DNA from: Caryophanales bacterium UBA3631
GTDB lineage: Bacteria > Bacillota_I > Bacilli_A > RF39 > UBA660
Reading direction: 5' to 3'
Length of the DNA: 61,246 nucleotides
Assembly (NCBI GenBank): GCA_002374055.1
Contig: DFLA01000011.1
Coordinates: forward strand, 1 to 61,246
Shown here: positions 1 through 8,356 of the stretch, piece after piece
Numbering within the stretch: position 1 is the first letter of the stretch
Layout: every line of letters begins with the position of its first letter
Notes under the pieces: generated by a model
What the model was told of the DNA's origin: nothing
The model's input: the letters and a program-made list of their open reading frames with translations, nothing else
Database searches by the model: none
Program-made: the position numbers and the translations under genes

Positions 1-23
1 CTAACCAACTGAGCTAATCGCCC
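1..23 (-). tRNA. tRNA, 5' end only (cut by window edge)
   Basis: The minus strand from position 23 reads GGGCGATTAGCTCAGTTGG, the 5' acceptor strand, the 8-9 junction and the D-arm of a tRNA. The rest, including the anticodon, lies beyond the window, so the amino acid cannot be assigned. An Ile-type tRNA is one possibility from the 5' end. A consensus-like promoter lies just upstream. Confidence 0.85.
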
Positions 24-46
24 GTCAAATCAATCAGACAGTTATA

Positions 47-75
47 ACTATACCATCTGAAATAATGTTTGTCAA
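47..75 (-). promoter_or_regulatory. Promoter of the truncated tRNA
   Basis: On the minus strand a perfect -35 TTGACA (70-75) is followed after exactly 17 bp by -10 TATAGT (47-52). The tRNA begins about 24 nt after the -10, a normal spacing for a stable-RNA sigma-A promoter. Confidence 0.75.
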
Positions 76-81
76 TATTTT

Positions 82-450
82 TCAAGAAATTTTATTTTTT
101 TTTATCATTTCCATACTTTGGTCTATCCATTTAGGTAATTTATATGATAATGTTTTAAATCCACTCTGTGTTTCTTTTATTCTTTGTTGTTTATTCTTGT
201 ATTTTGGTTTATAGTTAATATTTTTTATACTTAGTCTTAGATGATTTGTTGCTTCATCGACTTCTATTATTTCTGTATATATTGTATCTCCTATATTTAT
301 AAAATCCTGGATTTTTTTTACATAACCGTGTGATATTTCTGAGATATGTATTAATCCCGTGTAAAAATCATCGAATGTTACAAATGCTCCATATGATTCA
401 ATTCCAGATACAACTCCCTTAATAATTTTTCCTTTTTCAAATTTTGTCAT
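82..450 (-). CDS. yugI: S1-domain RNA-binding protein, YugI/CvfD type
   Basis: This 122-residue protein has one S1 RNA-binding domain at about residues 6-75 (GVVSGIESYGAFV, GLIHISEISHGYV, then IGDTIYTEIIEVD). A lysine-rich linker leads to a C-terminal GFKTLSYKLPKWIDQS segment resembling the tail of Bacillus YugI (general stress protein 13). The family is ribosome-associated and acts in post-transcriptional regulation and stress. The ATG is preceded by AGAGGTG. It sits between a tRNA gene and a divergent NifU-type gene. The family call is firm; the exact role is inferred from relatives. Confidence 0.85.
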   Translation of the reverse strand: MTKFEKGKIIKGVVSGIESYGAFVTFDDFYTGLIHISEISHGYVKKIQDFINIGDTIYTEIIEVDEATNHLRLSIKNINYKPKYKNKQQRIKETQSGFKTLSYKLPKWIDQSMEMIKKNKIS

Positions 451-510
451 GGTGCACCTCTTTGATAATTATATCACTTATACTTATGTATGTAAATTGT
501 TATGTTTTAC

Positions 511-539
511 TTTACTATTTTTTTTATTTACTATATAAT
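511..539 (+). promoter_or_regulatory. Promoter of the NifU-domain gene
   Basis: -35 TTTACT (511-516), a 17-bp spacer and a perfect -10 TATAAT (534-539). The start codon at 557 lies only 17 nt after the -10, so the leader should be about 10-12 nt and hold little besides the GGTGA ribosome-binding site. Confidence 0.65.
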
Positions 540-556
540 GTTTTTGGTGATTTTTT

Positions 557-781
557 ATGAGTATTGAGGAAAGAATTATTGCTGTTTTAGATAATATAAG
601 ACCTTATCTTATTTCAGAAGGTGGAAATATTGAATTTGTTAAATATGATGATGGAATTGTTTATGTCAGTATGCAAGGTGCATGTGCTAATTGTGGTATG
701 GTTGATATCACAATTAAGGAAGGAATTGAGGCAATTCTATTAGATGAAATATCAGAAATTAAAGGAGTTATAAATGTTTAA
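557..781 (+). CDS. nfu: NifU C-terminal domain Fe-S scaffold (Nfu type)
   Basis: This 74-residue protein consists entirely of the NifU C-terminal domain. It has the helical start IRPYLISEGGNIEFV, then VYVSMQGACANCGMVDITIKE with the metal-binding CxxC at C43 and C46. Nfu proteins hold or transfer iron-sulfur clusters to cytosolic target enzymes. The size matches stand-alone Nfu proteins of Bacilli such as YutI. The ATG follows GGTGA with 6-nt spacing. It is convergent with and overlaps by 4 bp the YutH-like gene, recalling the yut region of Bacillus. Confidence 0.9.
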   Translation: MSIEERIIAVLDNIRPYLISEGGNIEFVKYDDGIVYVSMQGACANCGMVDITIKEGIEAILLDEISEIKGVINV

Positions 782-1683
782 CTTCTTTTTTCTAACCATT
801 CTATATTATCTAATGGTATTATTCTTTTTAGAATTTTGTATGTTTCTTTAATTTTTTTCTCTTTTATTTCTACATTTGTTATTATTTTCATTATTTTTTT
901 TTCTTCTTTTCTATTGTTTAATATTTTTTCACAGCAATCAATATATTCACTAGGATATATAATTCTTAAAAATAATAGTTTTGCCTCTTCTATACTTGTT
1001 TGATTGTTTATCAAATATTCGTTTATTATGTTAATTATATCGATTTCTTGGGTATTTTTTTTTATGTATTCTCCTAAGTCTCTACATCTATGATCTATTA
1101 TAAAATTTAATGGATTATAAAAATCTTCTGTTTTTTCTTTATTTTCTATTCTATTATGCGATATCGTTTTTATTGATTTGGTTTCATTTATATTTGCTAA
1201 CATCTCAATGCAGTTTTCTATTATTCCTATATAATATGGACTGCTTTCGTTAATAAGTGGATATTTTTTTTTGAATTGTGTTATTTGATATTCTATGTAA
1301 TCTATTTTAGATTGCCATAGATAGTACCAATTTTTTCTCGTTATTTTTTTATATTGTTCTGTATCTATTTTTATTTTTGTTATATTAAATATATCTTTTT
1401 CGGTAATACTTCTTTCCTCTATTTGTATTTGTAACAAAACATATGGTATTGAGTTTATTTTTGTTATCAATTCTCTATTGTTATTTGGTATAATCATGTG
1501 ACAGTATATTTTATTTAGTCTTATAAATTGATGAAGATTATATATTTCTTCTATTTCATCATAGTTTCTTGTAAATGGGCATAAAATATACTTTTTATTC
1601 ATTGATGTGAATTTATATTTTTTATTAATTTGATGAATGATTTCTGTTTCAATATTATAATAATATTTTAGCGCATTTTTCAT
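778..1683 (-). CDS. Probable YutH/CotS-family kinase-like spore protein
   Basis: This 301-residue protein has the layout of the CotS/YutH group of aminoglycoside-phosphotransferase-fold spore proteins. It has an N-lobe (about 1-110), a hinge with WYYLWQSKIDYIE (about 118-130), a mid segment SSPYYIGIIENCIEML, and a C-lobe motif FIIDHRCRDLGEYIK (about 193-207) where a kinase catalytic loop or DFG region would lie. Classical kinase residues are poorly kept, so activity is doubtful. The ATG follows GGGAGG. Adjacency to an Nfu gene supports YutH. The assignment is by eye and moderate. Confidence 0.5.
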   Translation of the reverse strand: MKNALKYYYNIETEIIHQINKKYKFTSMNKKYILCPFTRNYDEIEEIYNLHQFIRLNKIYCHMIIPNNNRELITKINSIPYVLLQIQIEERSITEKDIFNITKIKIDTEQYKKITRKNWYYLWQSKIDYIEYQITQFKKKYPLINESSPYYIGIIENCIEMLANINETKSIKTISHNRIENKEKTEDFYNPLNFIIDHRCRDLGEYIKKNTQEIDIINIINEYLINNQTSIEEAKLLFLRIIYPSEYIDCCEKILNNRKEEKKIMKIITNVEIKEKKIKETYKILKRIIPLDNIEWLEKRS

Positions 1684-1717
1684 ATTTTACCTCCCTATTT
1701 AACTTTATTATATTAAA

Positions 1718-1744
1718 CAAAAAAAATAAGTGTTTTTACTTATT
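1718..1744 (-). terminator. Rho-independent terminator of the DUF1292 gene
   Basis: The inverted repeat AATAAGT (1725-1731) / ACTTATT (1738-1744) with a 6-nt loop is followed on the minus strand by a T-run (A-run at 1718-1726). It lies directly after the stop codon at 1749. Confidence 0.65.
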
Positions 1745-1748
1745 TCAC

Positions 1749-2432
1749 TTATTTTTCTATTATGTTTTTTACATTATTTATTATTTCTTTATATTGTATA
1801 AGTTCTGTATTTAATTTATTTATTTGTTCTTGTAATTCATTATTTTTTTCCAACACTTCTTCATACATTGTTTTATAGTTATCTGTTTGATTTATAGATT
1901 GATTATTAAAGTTGAATGTTGGTTGTGCTGGTATATCGAATGTTGGTTGTACTGGTTCATTGAACGCTGGTTGTGCTGGTATATCGAATGTTGGTTGTAC
2001 TGGTTCGTTGAATGCTGGTTGTGTTGGTATAGTGTTTTGTGTTCCTGTTTCTTCATCAAAATTTGGTTTATTTGCACCTAAATCATTTACTAAAGGAGCA
2101 TTTAATTTAAATATTTTTTTATCTTTTAATAGAATATTACTTATTTTTTTAGGATTTAAATCTTGCACTGGAACTGGTATACCCTCTTTATTTGCTTTAA
2201 CTATTAGTTTTACTATATTTTTTATTTCATTCCATTCTGTGTCATTTAGTGTTTCAGCGCTATATGTTCCATCTACTCCTGTTATTTTTGTTACATATAA
2301 TCTTGTATATCCCGCTTCATCTACCTCGTTTAATGAGTAGATTAAGTATTCATTCCCATTATTCATAAAATATCTTATTACGTTAACTAATCCATTTTCT
2401 CCTTGTAAATTGCTTATTGTTACTTTATCCAT
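1749..2432 (-). CDS. DUF1292 domain protein with proline/glutamine repeats and coiled coil
   Basis: The protein has 227 residues from the ATG at 2432, which is preceded by AGGAGG; longer reading to 2531 lacks a ribosome-binding site. Residues 1-75 resemble DUF1292 (YrzB-like): 'ISNLQGENGLVNVIRYF', 'EYLIYSLNE', 'RLYVTKI'. A middle segment (about 125-170) consists of repeated QPAFNEPV / QPTFDIPA units. The C-terminus (about 178-227) is a predicted coiled coil (YKTMYEEVLEKNNELQEQ). The molecular role of DUF1292 is unknown. The repeats and coiled coil suggest a flexible adaptor or scaffold, which is inference. Confidence 0.75.
   Translation of the reverse strand: MDKVTISNLQGENGLVNVIRYFMNNGNEYLIYSLNEVDEAGYTRLYVTKITGVDGTYSAETLNDTEWNEIKNIVKLIVKANKEGIPVPVQDLNPKKISNILLKDKKIFKLNAPLVNDLGANKPNFDEETGTQNTIPTQPAFNEPVQPTFDIPAQPAFNEPVQPTFDIPAQPTFNFNNQSINQTDNYKTMYEEVLEKNNELQEQINKLNTELIQYKEIINNVKNIIEK
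1912..2034. repeat. Tandem 48-bp coding repeats in the DUF1292 gene
   Basis: About 2.5 copies of a 48-bp unit (16 codons: QPAFNEPV then QPTFDIPA) lie head to tail. The first two copies differ by only a few bases, suggesting recent duplication and likely length variation between strains. Confidence 0.85.
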
Positions 2433-2531
2433 ATCATTATTCCTCCTAATTATTCTATTAATTATAATAACAAAAAAAAGTTGTTTTTTCAAGAGTTTTT
2501 TATAAATTAGTTCATATAGGTTTTTGTTCAC

Positions 2532-2558
2532 ACATTTTTTTATGTAAGGAATATGTTA
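2532..2558 (+). promoter_or_regulatory. Candidate sigma-K promoter of the CotZ-like gene
   Basis: AC at 2532-2533, 16 bp, then aATATGTTA at 2550-2558, which fits the sigma-K -10 pattern CATANNNTA except for the first base. The start codon is 29 nt downstream. Such a late mother-cell promoter is what a coat gene would need, but the match is degenerate. Confidence 0.4.
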
Positions 2559-2586
2559 TATTAGGAATAAAGAAGGGGTGGTTTTG

Positions 2587-3006
2587 ATGTGTAATAATAA
2601 TGCTGATGAGTGCAAATGCCTAGCCGAGATTTTAACTATTATTAATATTCTTCAACAAAATGCGGAATGTGGGGATGCGTGTCTTGATACATGTGATAGA
2701 GGTTTTTTAGGTTGCTCTGCTACTTCTGTTAGTTGTAATACTCGTCCTGTTATGCTATATACTTGTGGTAGTAATGGTGTTGCTTTTAGTATGCCAATAA
2801 GTAAAGATCCTACTGAAACTGTGACATCTAATGTTTTCAGGGTTGAAAAAATTGATGGTTGTTGTGCTACTTTCAGGGTTTTAGCTCCTAATACTGATAC
2901 TACGGAGCCTTATCCATTTGAAGCAACTAATTCATTTTTCACTATGAATTTAAATTGTGTTTGTGCATTAAGATGTTTGCAAGACACTCATGTCGATTGT
3001 ATTTAA
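2587..3006 (+). CDS. cotZ: CotY/CotZ-family spore coat protein
   Basis: The cysteine-rich protein of 139 residues starts at the ATG at 2587 (AGGGG 8 nt upstream; an in-frame GTG at 2578 overlaps that site). It shows the CotY/CotZ layout: an N-terminal CKCLAEILTIINILQQNAEC, a C-x-C-rich middle, RPVMLYTC, then FRVEKIDGCCATFRVL and a C-terminal CVCALRC cluster. These proteins form disulfide-linked outer coat, crust or exosporium lattices. A sigma-K-like promoter precedes it and a bidirectional terminator follows. It is transcribed against replication. CotY and CotZ cannot be separated here. Confidence 0.8.
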   Translation: MCNNNADECKCLAEILTIINILQQNAECGDACLDTCDRGFLGCSATSVSCNTRPVMLYTCGSNGVAFSMPISKDPTETVTSNVFRVEKIDGCCATFRVLAPNTDTTEPYPFEATNSFFTMNLNCVCALRCLQDTHVDCI

Positions 3007-3028
3007 AAAACGAGTTTTCTCGTTTTTT
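3005..3028. terminator. Bidirectional terminator between convergent genes
   Basis: AAAAAACGAG-TTTT-CTCGTTTTTT is a near-perfect hairpin with A/T runs on both sides. It can end both the cotZ-like plus-strand transcript and the minus-strand gene that ends at 3028. Confidence 0.85.
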
Positions 3029-3372
3029 TATTTATCCTCATTATCAATCATAATATCTTCTATTTCTTCTAATTTTATTAATTTATTATCAATCGTTATT
3101 ATGTTTTTGCTATTTTTTCCTATTATTTTTGTTCTAATTTCTTCATTTTGTTTTTTTATAATAACTGGTATTTTATATGTGTATCTTTTTTTATTCATTA
3201 TTTCATTTATTTTTTGATTTATTGTTTTATTCTCATTTGTTTTTTTTATTTTGTTATTATATATTTCTTTTGTGTTGTCTTCTATATTTTTTTTTGACAC
3301 GTATATTTTTTCATTATTATTTATATTCTTATCTATTTTGTTTGCGAATACTTTTGGTAACTTTTTTTCCAT
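3028..3372 (-). CDS. Hypothetical Lys/Asn-rich protein
   Basis: This 114-residue, strongly basic protein is not recognised. Residues 1-60 are Asn/Lys/Glu-rich and look flexible. Residues 63-110 (RYTYKIPVIIKKQNEEIRTKIIGKNSK, then ITIDNKLIKLEEIEDIMI) alternate in a way that suggests a small beta-rich domain. The ATG has a good GAGGTG site. It lies between the coat gene and a DUF368 membrane gene, both in separate transcription contexts, so context gives no function. Confidence 0.6.
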   Translation of the reverse strand: MEKKLPKVFANKIDKNINNNEKIYVSKKNIEDNTKEIYNNKIKKTNENKTINQKINEIMNKKRYTYKIPVIIKKQNEEIRTKIIGKNSKNIITIDNKLIKLEEIEDIMIDNEDK

Positions 3373-3415
3373 TTTTTCACCTCACTTTATTTTATGTATG
3401 CTTGTTTTTTATATT

Positions 3416-4237
3416 CTATATTTTTTCTAGTTTTTTTGATATTAAGGTACCAATTAATAGTAATAACAAGCCTATCAAAAATTCTGTATTTGTATGTTTG
3501 ATTTTTATACTTTTTTTTACGATTTCTACTATTGTATTTATCATGAATAATGATATTATTATATTTAATATGTTTTTTTCTTTATTCATTATTTTGTTTA
3601 TTATTTTTGATATTGTAATGGTTCCTATTATAAATCCTACTATAAATGCTGACATTATAAAAATATTTTTTTTTAATTGGTTTATTGATAGTATTGTTGC
3701 GAATGTCTGTAGTATTGTTGTGTAATAACCTAGTTTCATTAGTAATGCCGTTCCACTTATTCCTGGAATTATACTTGATAAAGCATCTATTATTCCTATC
3801 CCTATGAGTTTTATATATTGAATTAGTGTATATTCTATTGTTAATATTTGATTTGTTTGTTTTTTATTGATTAGTGTTATTATTATAAATATTGATATTA
3901 TTAGTAATGATATTATTATATCTTTTTTTTTGTAGTTAATCTGTTTTGTTGTGTTTAGTAGACCGCCAATAATTAAGCCTATTAAAAGTAACATTGTTGC
4001 TAGATAATACTTATTTAAACATTTTACAATTATTTTACTTGTTATTATTATTGATATTATTATTCCTATTCCTATTTTTGATAAATATATCATTTCTTGT
4101 TTTTTTATTGTTTTTATATTTGCTATTGATTTTATTATTTTGTCATATACTCCTAATGATATTGCGAGCATTGCGCCTGATATTCCGGGTGCTATTTTTC
4201 CTATTCCTATTATTATTCCTTTTATAATTAAGTTCAT
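3416..4237 (-). CDS. DUF368 multi-pass membrane protein
   Basis: This 273-residue protein is mostly hydrophobic, with about 7-8 membrane segments. It carries the DUF368 signatures IGKIAPGISGAMLAISLGVYDKII near the N-terminus and the internal repeat IIDALSSIIPGISGTALLMKLGYYTTIL at about 148-175. The paired PGISG motifs suggest an inverted-repeat transporter fold. The family has been linked to undecaprenyl-phosphate recycling (PopT type) in some bacteria; that role here is inference. The start has AGGTGATT upstream. Confidence 0.85.
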   Translation of the reverse strand: MNLIIKGIIIGIGKIAPGISGAMLAISLGVYDKIIKSIANIKTIKKQEMIYLSKIGIGIIISIIITSKIIVKCLNKYYLATMLLLIGLIIGGLLNTTKQINYKKKDIIISLLIISIFIIITLINKKQTNQILTIEYTLIQYIKLIGIGIIDALSSIIPGISGTALLMKLGYYTTILQTFATILSINQLKKNIFIMSAFIVGFIIGTITISKIINKIMNKEKNILNIIISLFMINTIVEIVKKSIKIKHTNTEFLIGLLLLLIGTLISKKLEKI

Positions 4238-4270
4238 TTAATCACCTAATTATTCTTATTGTTTTTTTGT

Positions 4271-6265
4271 TTATATATTACTTTTTATTTTTATATTTTT
4301 ATTTTTTTTTATTTCTTTTATAAATATGGATTCTTGATTCTTTTTTTCTAATATAATTATTTCGTTTTTTGTTCTTGTTAGTGCTACGTAAAATAATCTT
4401 CTTTCTTCTGGATATTCAACTTTTGTATTTTCTTTTTCTATTAGTTGTTGTAATATTGGGTCTGGTTCTATTTTTGAAGGAAAGCCAAGAATATCGTCTA
4501 GTGTGTTTAGGATTATTACATTATCATATCCGAGTCCTTTTGCGCTGTGTACTGTCATAAATTCTATTTTTGTTTTTTTATTATTTTGAATTATTATTTT
4601 ATTATTGTCTTTTTTTAGTATTTGATTTTCGTTTATTTTATTTATATCTTCATTGTATCTTCCTAGTATTAGAATGTTTTTTTCTTCTCCATATTTTTTT
4701 ATTAGGTAGTTTATTGCCTTTATTAGTTTATTTGTAATTGTTTTTTTGTATTTTAGTATTGTAATTGGATATTTTATTCTTTTGGTGCTTTTTAATGTTT
4801 TATTTATTTGGTTTGGGTTTTTTTTTATGAATTCTCCTGCTATATCTATTAGTTCTTGGCTATTTCTATATGTGTTTTGAATTTTTAGTATTTCACAGTG
4901 TTTTATATATTTTTTTATTTGCGTGAATAGGTTTATATTTGAGGATGCAAAGCTATATATACATTGCCAATCATCTCCAACGAGCATTATTTTGCTGTTT
5001 GCTATATCGGATATTTTTTTTATTAGTTTGAATCTATTTTCTGATATATCTTGGTATTCATCTATTATTATATATTTATATTTTTTCAGGGTTTGATTGT
5101 TGGGGTTTATTATTTTTATTGCTTTATTTATTATATCGTCAAAGTCTATTTGGTTTTTGTTTTTGTTATATTGTTCTATATATTTATATAGTTTTTTTAT
5201 AAATATGTTAAATATTTTTTGTTTTGTATTGTGTATTGTTATTTTTTCAAAATCATTTTCGTCATAACCCTTTGCTTTGTATAGACTTATATATGTGCTG
5301 CAAAGGGTTATAAATTTTTCATATGTTTTATTTTGTTTTATTTTTTCATTAAATATTTTTTTTAATGGTATTGGTGTTCCTATTATTTTGTATTTTTTTA
5401 GTTTATTTTTTATTTGGTTTAGTTCGTTTGTTTTATATATTATAAGTAGTGTTGTTTTATGTTTGTTGTGAATTTTCTTTATTTTATTTATATGTTTAAT
5501 ATATTTGATTTTTTCATTTGGTGTTATATCTATATATTCTATATAGTATTCTTTGTTGTTTTGTTCTATTGTAAAATCTGGAATATATTGTTTATTGTAT
5601 TTGTATTGTTTTTTATATTTGTATTTTATTCCTTTGATATATAAATGGTCTGCTATTATTTTTTGATTTATTGTTTCTGTATATTCTCCGTTTAGTGTTT
5701 TATATTTATTTGGTATTTGTTGTTCTCTTGATTCAAAATAGTTTGAATAAAATGTATATAGTTTTTTTAATGTTTTAGGTTCTTGTTTTATGATATGATT
5801 TATATATTTTTCTATTATGTATCTATTGTCCTTAATTATTTTTGGATAATTTGTTTGGTTCTGTTTTATTATTTCGTATCCAAATTTATGGAATGTTGTT
5901 ATTTTCACATTATATTTAAATTGTATATTAATTCTTTCTTTTAGTTCATTTACTGCTTTATTTGTAAACGATATTATCACTATTTCTTCTGGGGTTATGT
6001 TTTGTTTTTCTATTAGGTATTTGGTTTTTGCGGTTATTGTTGTTGTTTTTCCTGATCCTGCTCCTGCTATTACTAGCACGTAGTCGTCATCTGTCAATAT
6101 TATTTTCTGTTGTTCTTCGTCTAGTTTTATATTTTCATCTATATCTTTAAACATGTTTTTAAAGTATTCTTTTTCTTTTTTTATTTTGAGTTCTATATAT
6201 TTTTTATTGTTTTCGTTTCTTTCTTTTTCTGCTATTTTTGATTCTTTATATGATATATATTTCAT
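4271..6265 (-). CDS. UvrD/Rep-type SF1A DNA helicase with nuclease-like insertion
   Basis: This 664-residue protein has all SF1A motifs: Walker A AGAGSGKTT (about 67-75), Ia ISFTNKAVNEL, Walker B IIIDEYQDIS, GDDWQCIYSF, TYRNSQELI, TVHSAKGLGYDNVI and RRLFYVALTRTKN. Between motifs Ib and II (about 195-290) is an insertion with YKYKKQYKYNKQYIPDF and YYIEY (D230, E243), similar to the PD-(D/E)XK-like insert of helicase IV-type enzymes. The lysine expected after the glutamate is not evident. It probably acts in DNA repair or recombination. The ATG follows AGGTGG. Confidence 0.85.
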   Translation of the reverse strand: MKYISYKESKIAEKERNENNKKYIELKIKKEKEYFKNMFKDIDENIKLDEEQQKIILTDDDYVLVIAGAGSGKTTTITAKTKYLIEKQNITPEEIVIISFTNKAVNELKERINIQFKYNVKITTFHKFGYEIIKQNQTNYPKIIKDNRYIIEKYINHIIKQEPKTLKKLYTFYSNYFESREQQIPNKYKTLNGEYTETINQKIIADHLYIKGIKYKYKKQYKYNKQYIPDFTIEQNNKEYYIEYIDITPNEKIKYIKHINKIKKIHNKHKTTLLIIYKTNELNQIKNKLKKYKIIGTPIPLKKIFNEKIKQNKTYEKFITLCSTYISLYKAKGYDENDFEKITIHNTKQKIFNIFIKKLYKYIEQYNKNKNQIDFDDIINKAIKIINPNNQTLKKYKYIIIDEYQDISENRFKLIKKISDIANSKIMLVGDDWQCIYSFASSNINLFTQIKKYIKHCEILKIQNTYRNSQELIDIAGEFIKKNPNQINKTLKSTKRIKYPITILKYKKTITNKLIKAINYLIKKYGEEKNILILGRYNEDINKINENQILKKDNNKIIIQNNKKTKIEFMTVHSAKGLGYDNVIILNTLDDILGFPSKIEPDPILQQLIEKENTKVEYPEERRLFYVALTRTKNEIIILEKKNQESIFIKEIKKNKNIKIKSNI

Positions 6266-6316
6266 TTTACCACCTAAAAAGAATATACTTTTTTTTGTAT
6301 ATTCTTCCTTGGTTTT

Positions 6317-7402
6317 TTAGTTATTTTCTGCTTTTTTGTCTAGTTTTAAGTTTGTTTCTTTTATTTTTTGATCTCTCATATATGTTATTTTTATTGTATC
6401 TCCAATTTTGTATTTATATAAAAGGTATTTGAAGTGTGCGCTATCATCTATTTCTGTATCATTGATTGATAGTATTATGTCTCCTTTTTGTAGTCCTGCT
6501 TTTCCTGCTGGATATGACTCATTTACTTTTAGTATTACTATTCCTTTATCTATTTCTTCTGGTAGTGTTATTCCTTGCTTATATAAATAGTATGTATTTT
6601 TTGAATCTGTCATTTCTATTCCTATTAATGGTCTTTCTATTTTTTCTCCTTTTTCAAGTCTTTCAATTAGTGTATTTACCATTTCTATTGGTATTGCAAA
6701 CCCCATTCCTTCTACTTCGTTTTGTACTAGTTTCATCGATGTTACGCCTATTACTTCTCCATTTATATTTACAAGTGGTCCTCCACTATTTCCTGGATTG
6801 ATTGCTGCATCTGTTTGTAGTACTTCTTGCATTTGTGATGAATTTGTTGTTGATACTGTTACTGTTCTATCTTTTCCTGATAAGATCCCTTTTGTAACTG
6901 TTCCCATATATTCTTTTCCTAATGGTGATCCTACTGCGAATACTGTATCTCCAATCTCTGTTTTGTTACTTTCTCCTAGTGTCGCTATTTGTATTACTTT
7001 TTCTTTTGGAATGGAAAGTATTGCTATATCTGAGTATTCATCGCTTCCTAGTAGTTTTGCTTCTACTGTTTCACCATTTGTTAGTGTTATTTCAAATTTA
7101 TTTCCACCTTCTATTACATGATGATTTGTAATTATGAAACCATCTTTATCATTCTGTTTATATACAAATCCTGTGCCTGTTGATATGTTTGAACTATTAT
7201 TATATGTTTCCACAAGGACTACTGCGTCATATATTTTTTCTATCGCGCTTTTTATTGTATTTGTTTCTGTTATATTTACTAGTGATGTTGGTTCTTGTTT
7301 AGTTTGTTTTTCTTTTGGAATATATTTAATTGTTATTATTGTCGCTATTACTCCTGTAAAAAATGCTATTATTATTATTAATATGTTTTTCGTATTTTTC
7401 AT
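6317..7402 (-). CDS. htrA: HtrA/DegP-type membrane-anchored serine protease
   Basis: The protein has 361 residues from the ATG at 7402 (GAGGTG upstream). One N-terminal membrane anchor (about 6-26) is followed by a trypsin-like domain with catalytic His95 (TNHHVI), Asp125 (YSDIAIL) and Ser206 (GNSGGPL), then one PDZ domain (about 260-355: YPAGKAGLQKGDIILSINDTEI). It should degrade or refold damaged proteins outside the membrane. Its ATG overlaps the stop of the upstream Abi gene (ATGA), so they are probably co-transcribed. The second His of TNHHVI aligns with the catalytic one. Confidence 0.93.
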   Translation of the reverse strand: MKNTKNILIIIIAFFTGVIATIITIKYIPKEKQTKQEPTSLVNITETNTIKSAIEKIYDAVVLVETYNNSSNISTGTGFVYKQNDKDGFIITNHHVIEGGNKFEITLTNGETVEAKLLGSDEYSDIAILSIPKEKVIQIATLGESNKTEIGDTVFAVGSPLGKEYMGTVTKGILSGKDRTVTVSTTNSSQMQEVLQTDAAINPGNSGGPLVNINGEVIGVTSMKLVQNEVEGMGFAIPIEMVNTLIERLEKGEKIERPLIGIEMTDSKNTYYLYKQGITLPEEIDKGIVILKVNESYPAGKAGLQKGDIILSINDTEIDDSAHFKYLLYKYKIGDTIKITYMRDQKIKETNLKLDKKAENN

Positions 7403-8340
7403 AATATCACCTCGTAAGTTATTATTTCTTTCCAATTTGTTGGAAACCCAATCCTATTTAGTATTGTTTCTATTGGTACTGTGTTGATTTTTCCATCTAG
7501 TAGGTCTATTTCATAACTCATTTCTCTTATCATTTCTCTAAATTCTGATTGTTCAAGCATGTATTTAAATATTATTATTAATGCAAATAAATCATTTTTT
7601 CCATATTTATATTCTTCTTCTAGTTTTTCTATATCCAATGCTTTATGTATTGCATTATCTGGAATTGATCGTTGTGTTCTGTGGTCGTATAGTATATCTT
7701 CGTGTGCACATAAGTTTCTAAAATTTGCTAGTAGGTATAGGTATACTTCCATATCTTCATATTTCATTTTATATAGATCTGCTATTTCTTGTTTGTCGTC
7801 TGTTTTTAGTATACAATAAAATTCTGCCATAAGGCCAAATGATAATACTTTGACTAAAATCCACATTGGGATATATCCATAATTTGTAATATAGTGCATT
7901 GTAGCTGTATGTTTCTTTCCATTAAACGCAAGTTGTTTTCTTACTTTGTTTAATACATCTCGTACTTGGCGTGCTTTTAAGGGATCTTGCGTATAGTTTT
8001 CTGCATTTAGATAGTTTTTTTCTTGAAATCCATATTTTTTTGATAGTTGATAGCTTATTATAGATTTAATATTATTTTCTATTATTAATATATTTTTAAA
8101 GCATATGTTTCTTATGTGTCTATCAAAGTTGAAAATTGCATATAGTTCTTCAAATTTGGAACCTTCTATAAAATTTTTATCTTTATAATTTTTCATTAGT
8201 AGATGTCTATATCCACTTATGAAGAAATAGTTTTCTTTTAATAAAATCTGTTTTGCTTTCGTTTCGTCTTCGAATTGTAGTTTTTTATTTTTTAGTATTT
8301 CGACTTGTTCGTCTAATGTTCTAAATATTTTATTTCTCAT
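7399..8340 (-). CDS. Abi-family (AbiD/AbiF-like, Abi_2) abortive infection protein
   Basis: The protein has 313 residues from the ATG at 8340 (AGGTGG upstream; an in-frame GTG at 8349 overlaps that site). It matches the Abi_2 family: N-terminal FRTLDEQVEILKNKKLQF, YFFISGYRHLL, FDRHIRNICFKNILIIENNIKS, and the HEPN-type signature FRNLCAHEDILYDHRT (RxxxxH). Such proteins block phage by RNA cleavage or growth arrest in lactococcal systems; RNase activity here is inferred. A promoter overlapping a perfect inverted repeat lies just upstream. It shares an ATGA overlap with htrA, so the protease may be co-expressed. Confidence 0.85.
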   Translation of the reverse strand: MRNKIFRTLDEQVEILKNKKLQFEDETKAKQILLKENYFFISGYRHLLMKNYKDKNFIEGSKFEELYAIFNFDRHIRNICFKNILIIENNIKSIISYQLSKKYGFQEKNYLNAENYTQDPLKARQVRDVLNKVRKQLAFNGKKHTATMHYITNYGYIPMWILVKVLSFGLMAEFYCILKTDDKQEIADLYKMKYEDMEVYLYLLANFRNLCAHEDILYDHRTQRSIPDNAIHKALDIEKLEEEYKYGKNDLFALIIIFKYMLEQSEFREMIREMSYEIDLLDGKINTVPIETILNRIGFPTNWKEIITYEVIL

Positions 8341-8356
8341 TTGTACCACCTAGTAT

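Noticed and set aside
1887..2340. Long open frames on both strands across the 48-bp repeats
   Set aside because: They arise because the repeat length is a multiple of three, so every frame stays open. The DUF1292 frame has the ribosome-binding site and family similarity.
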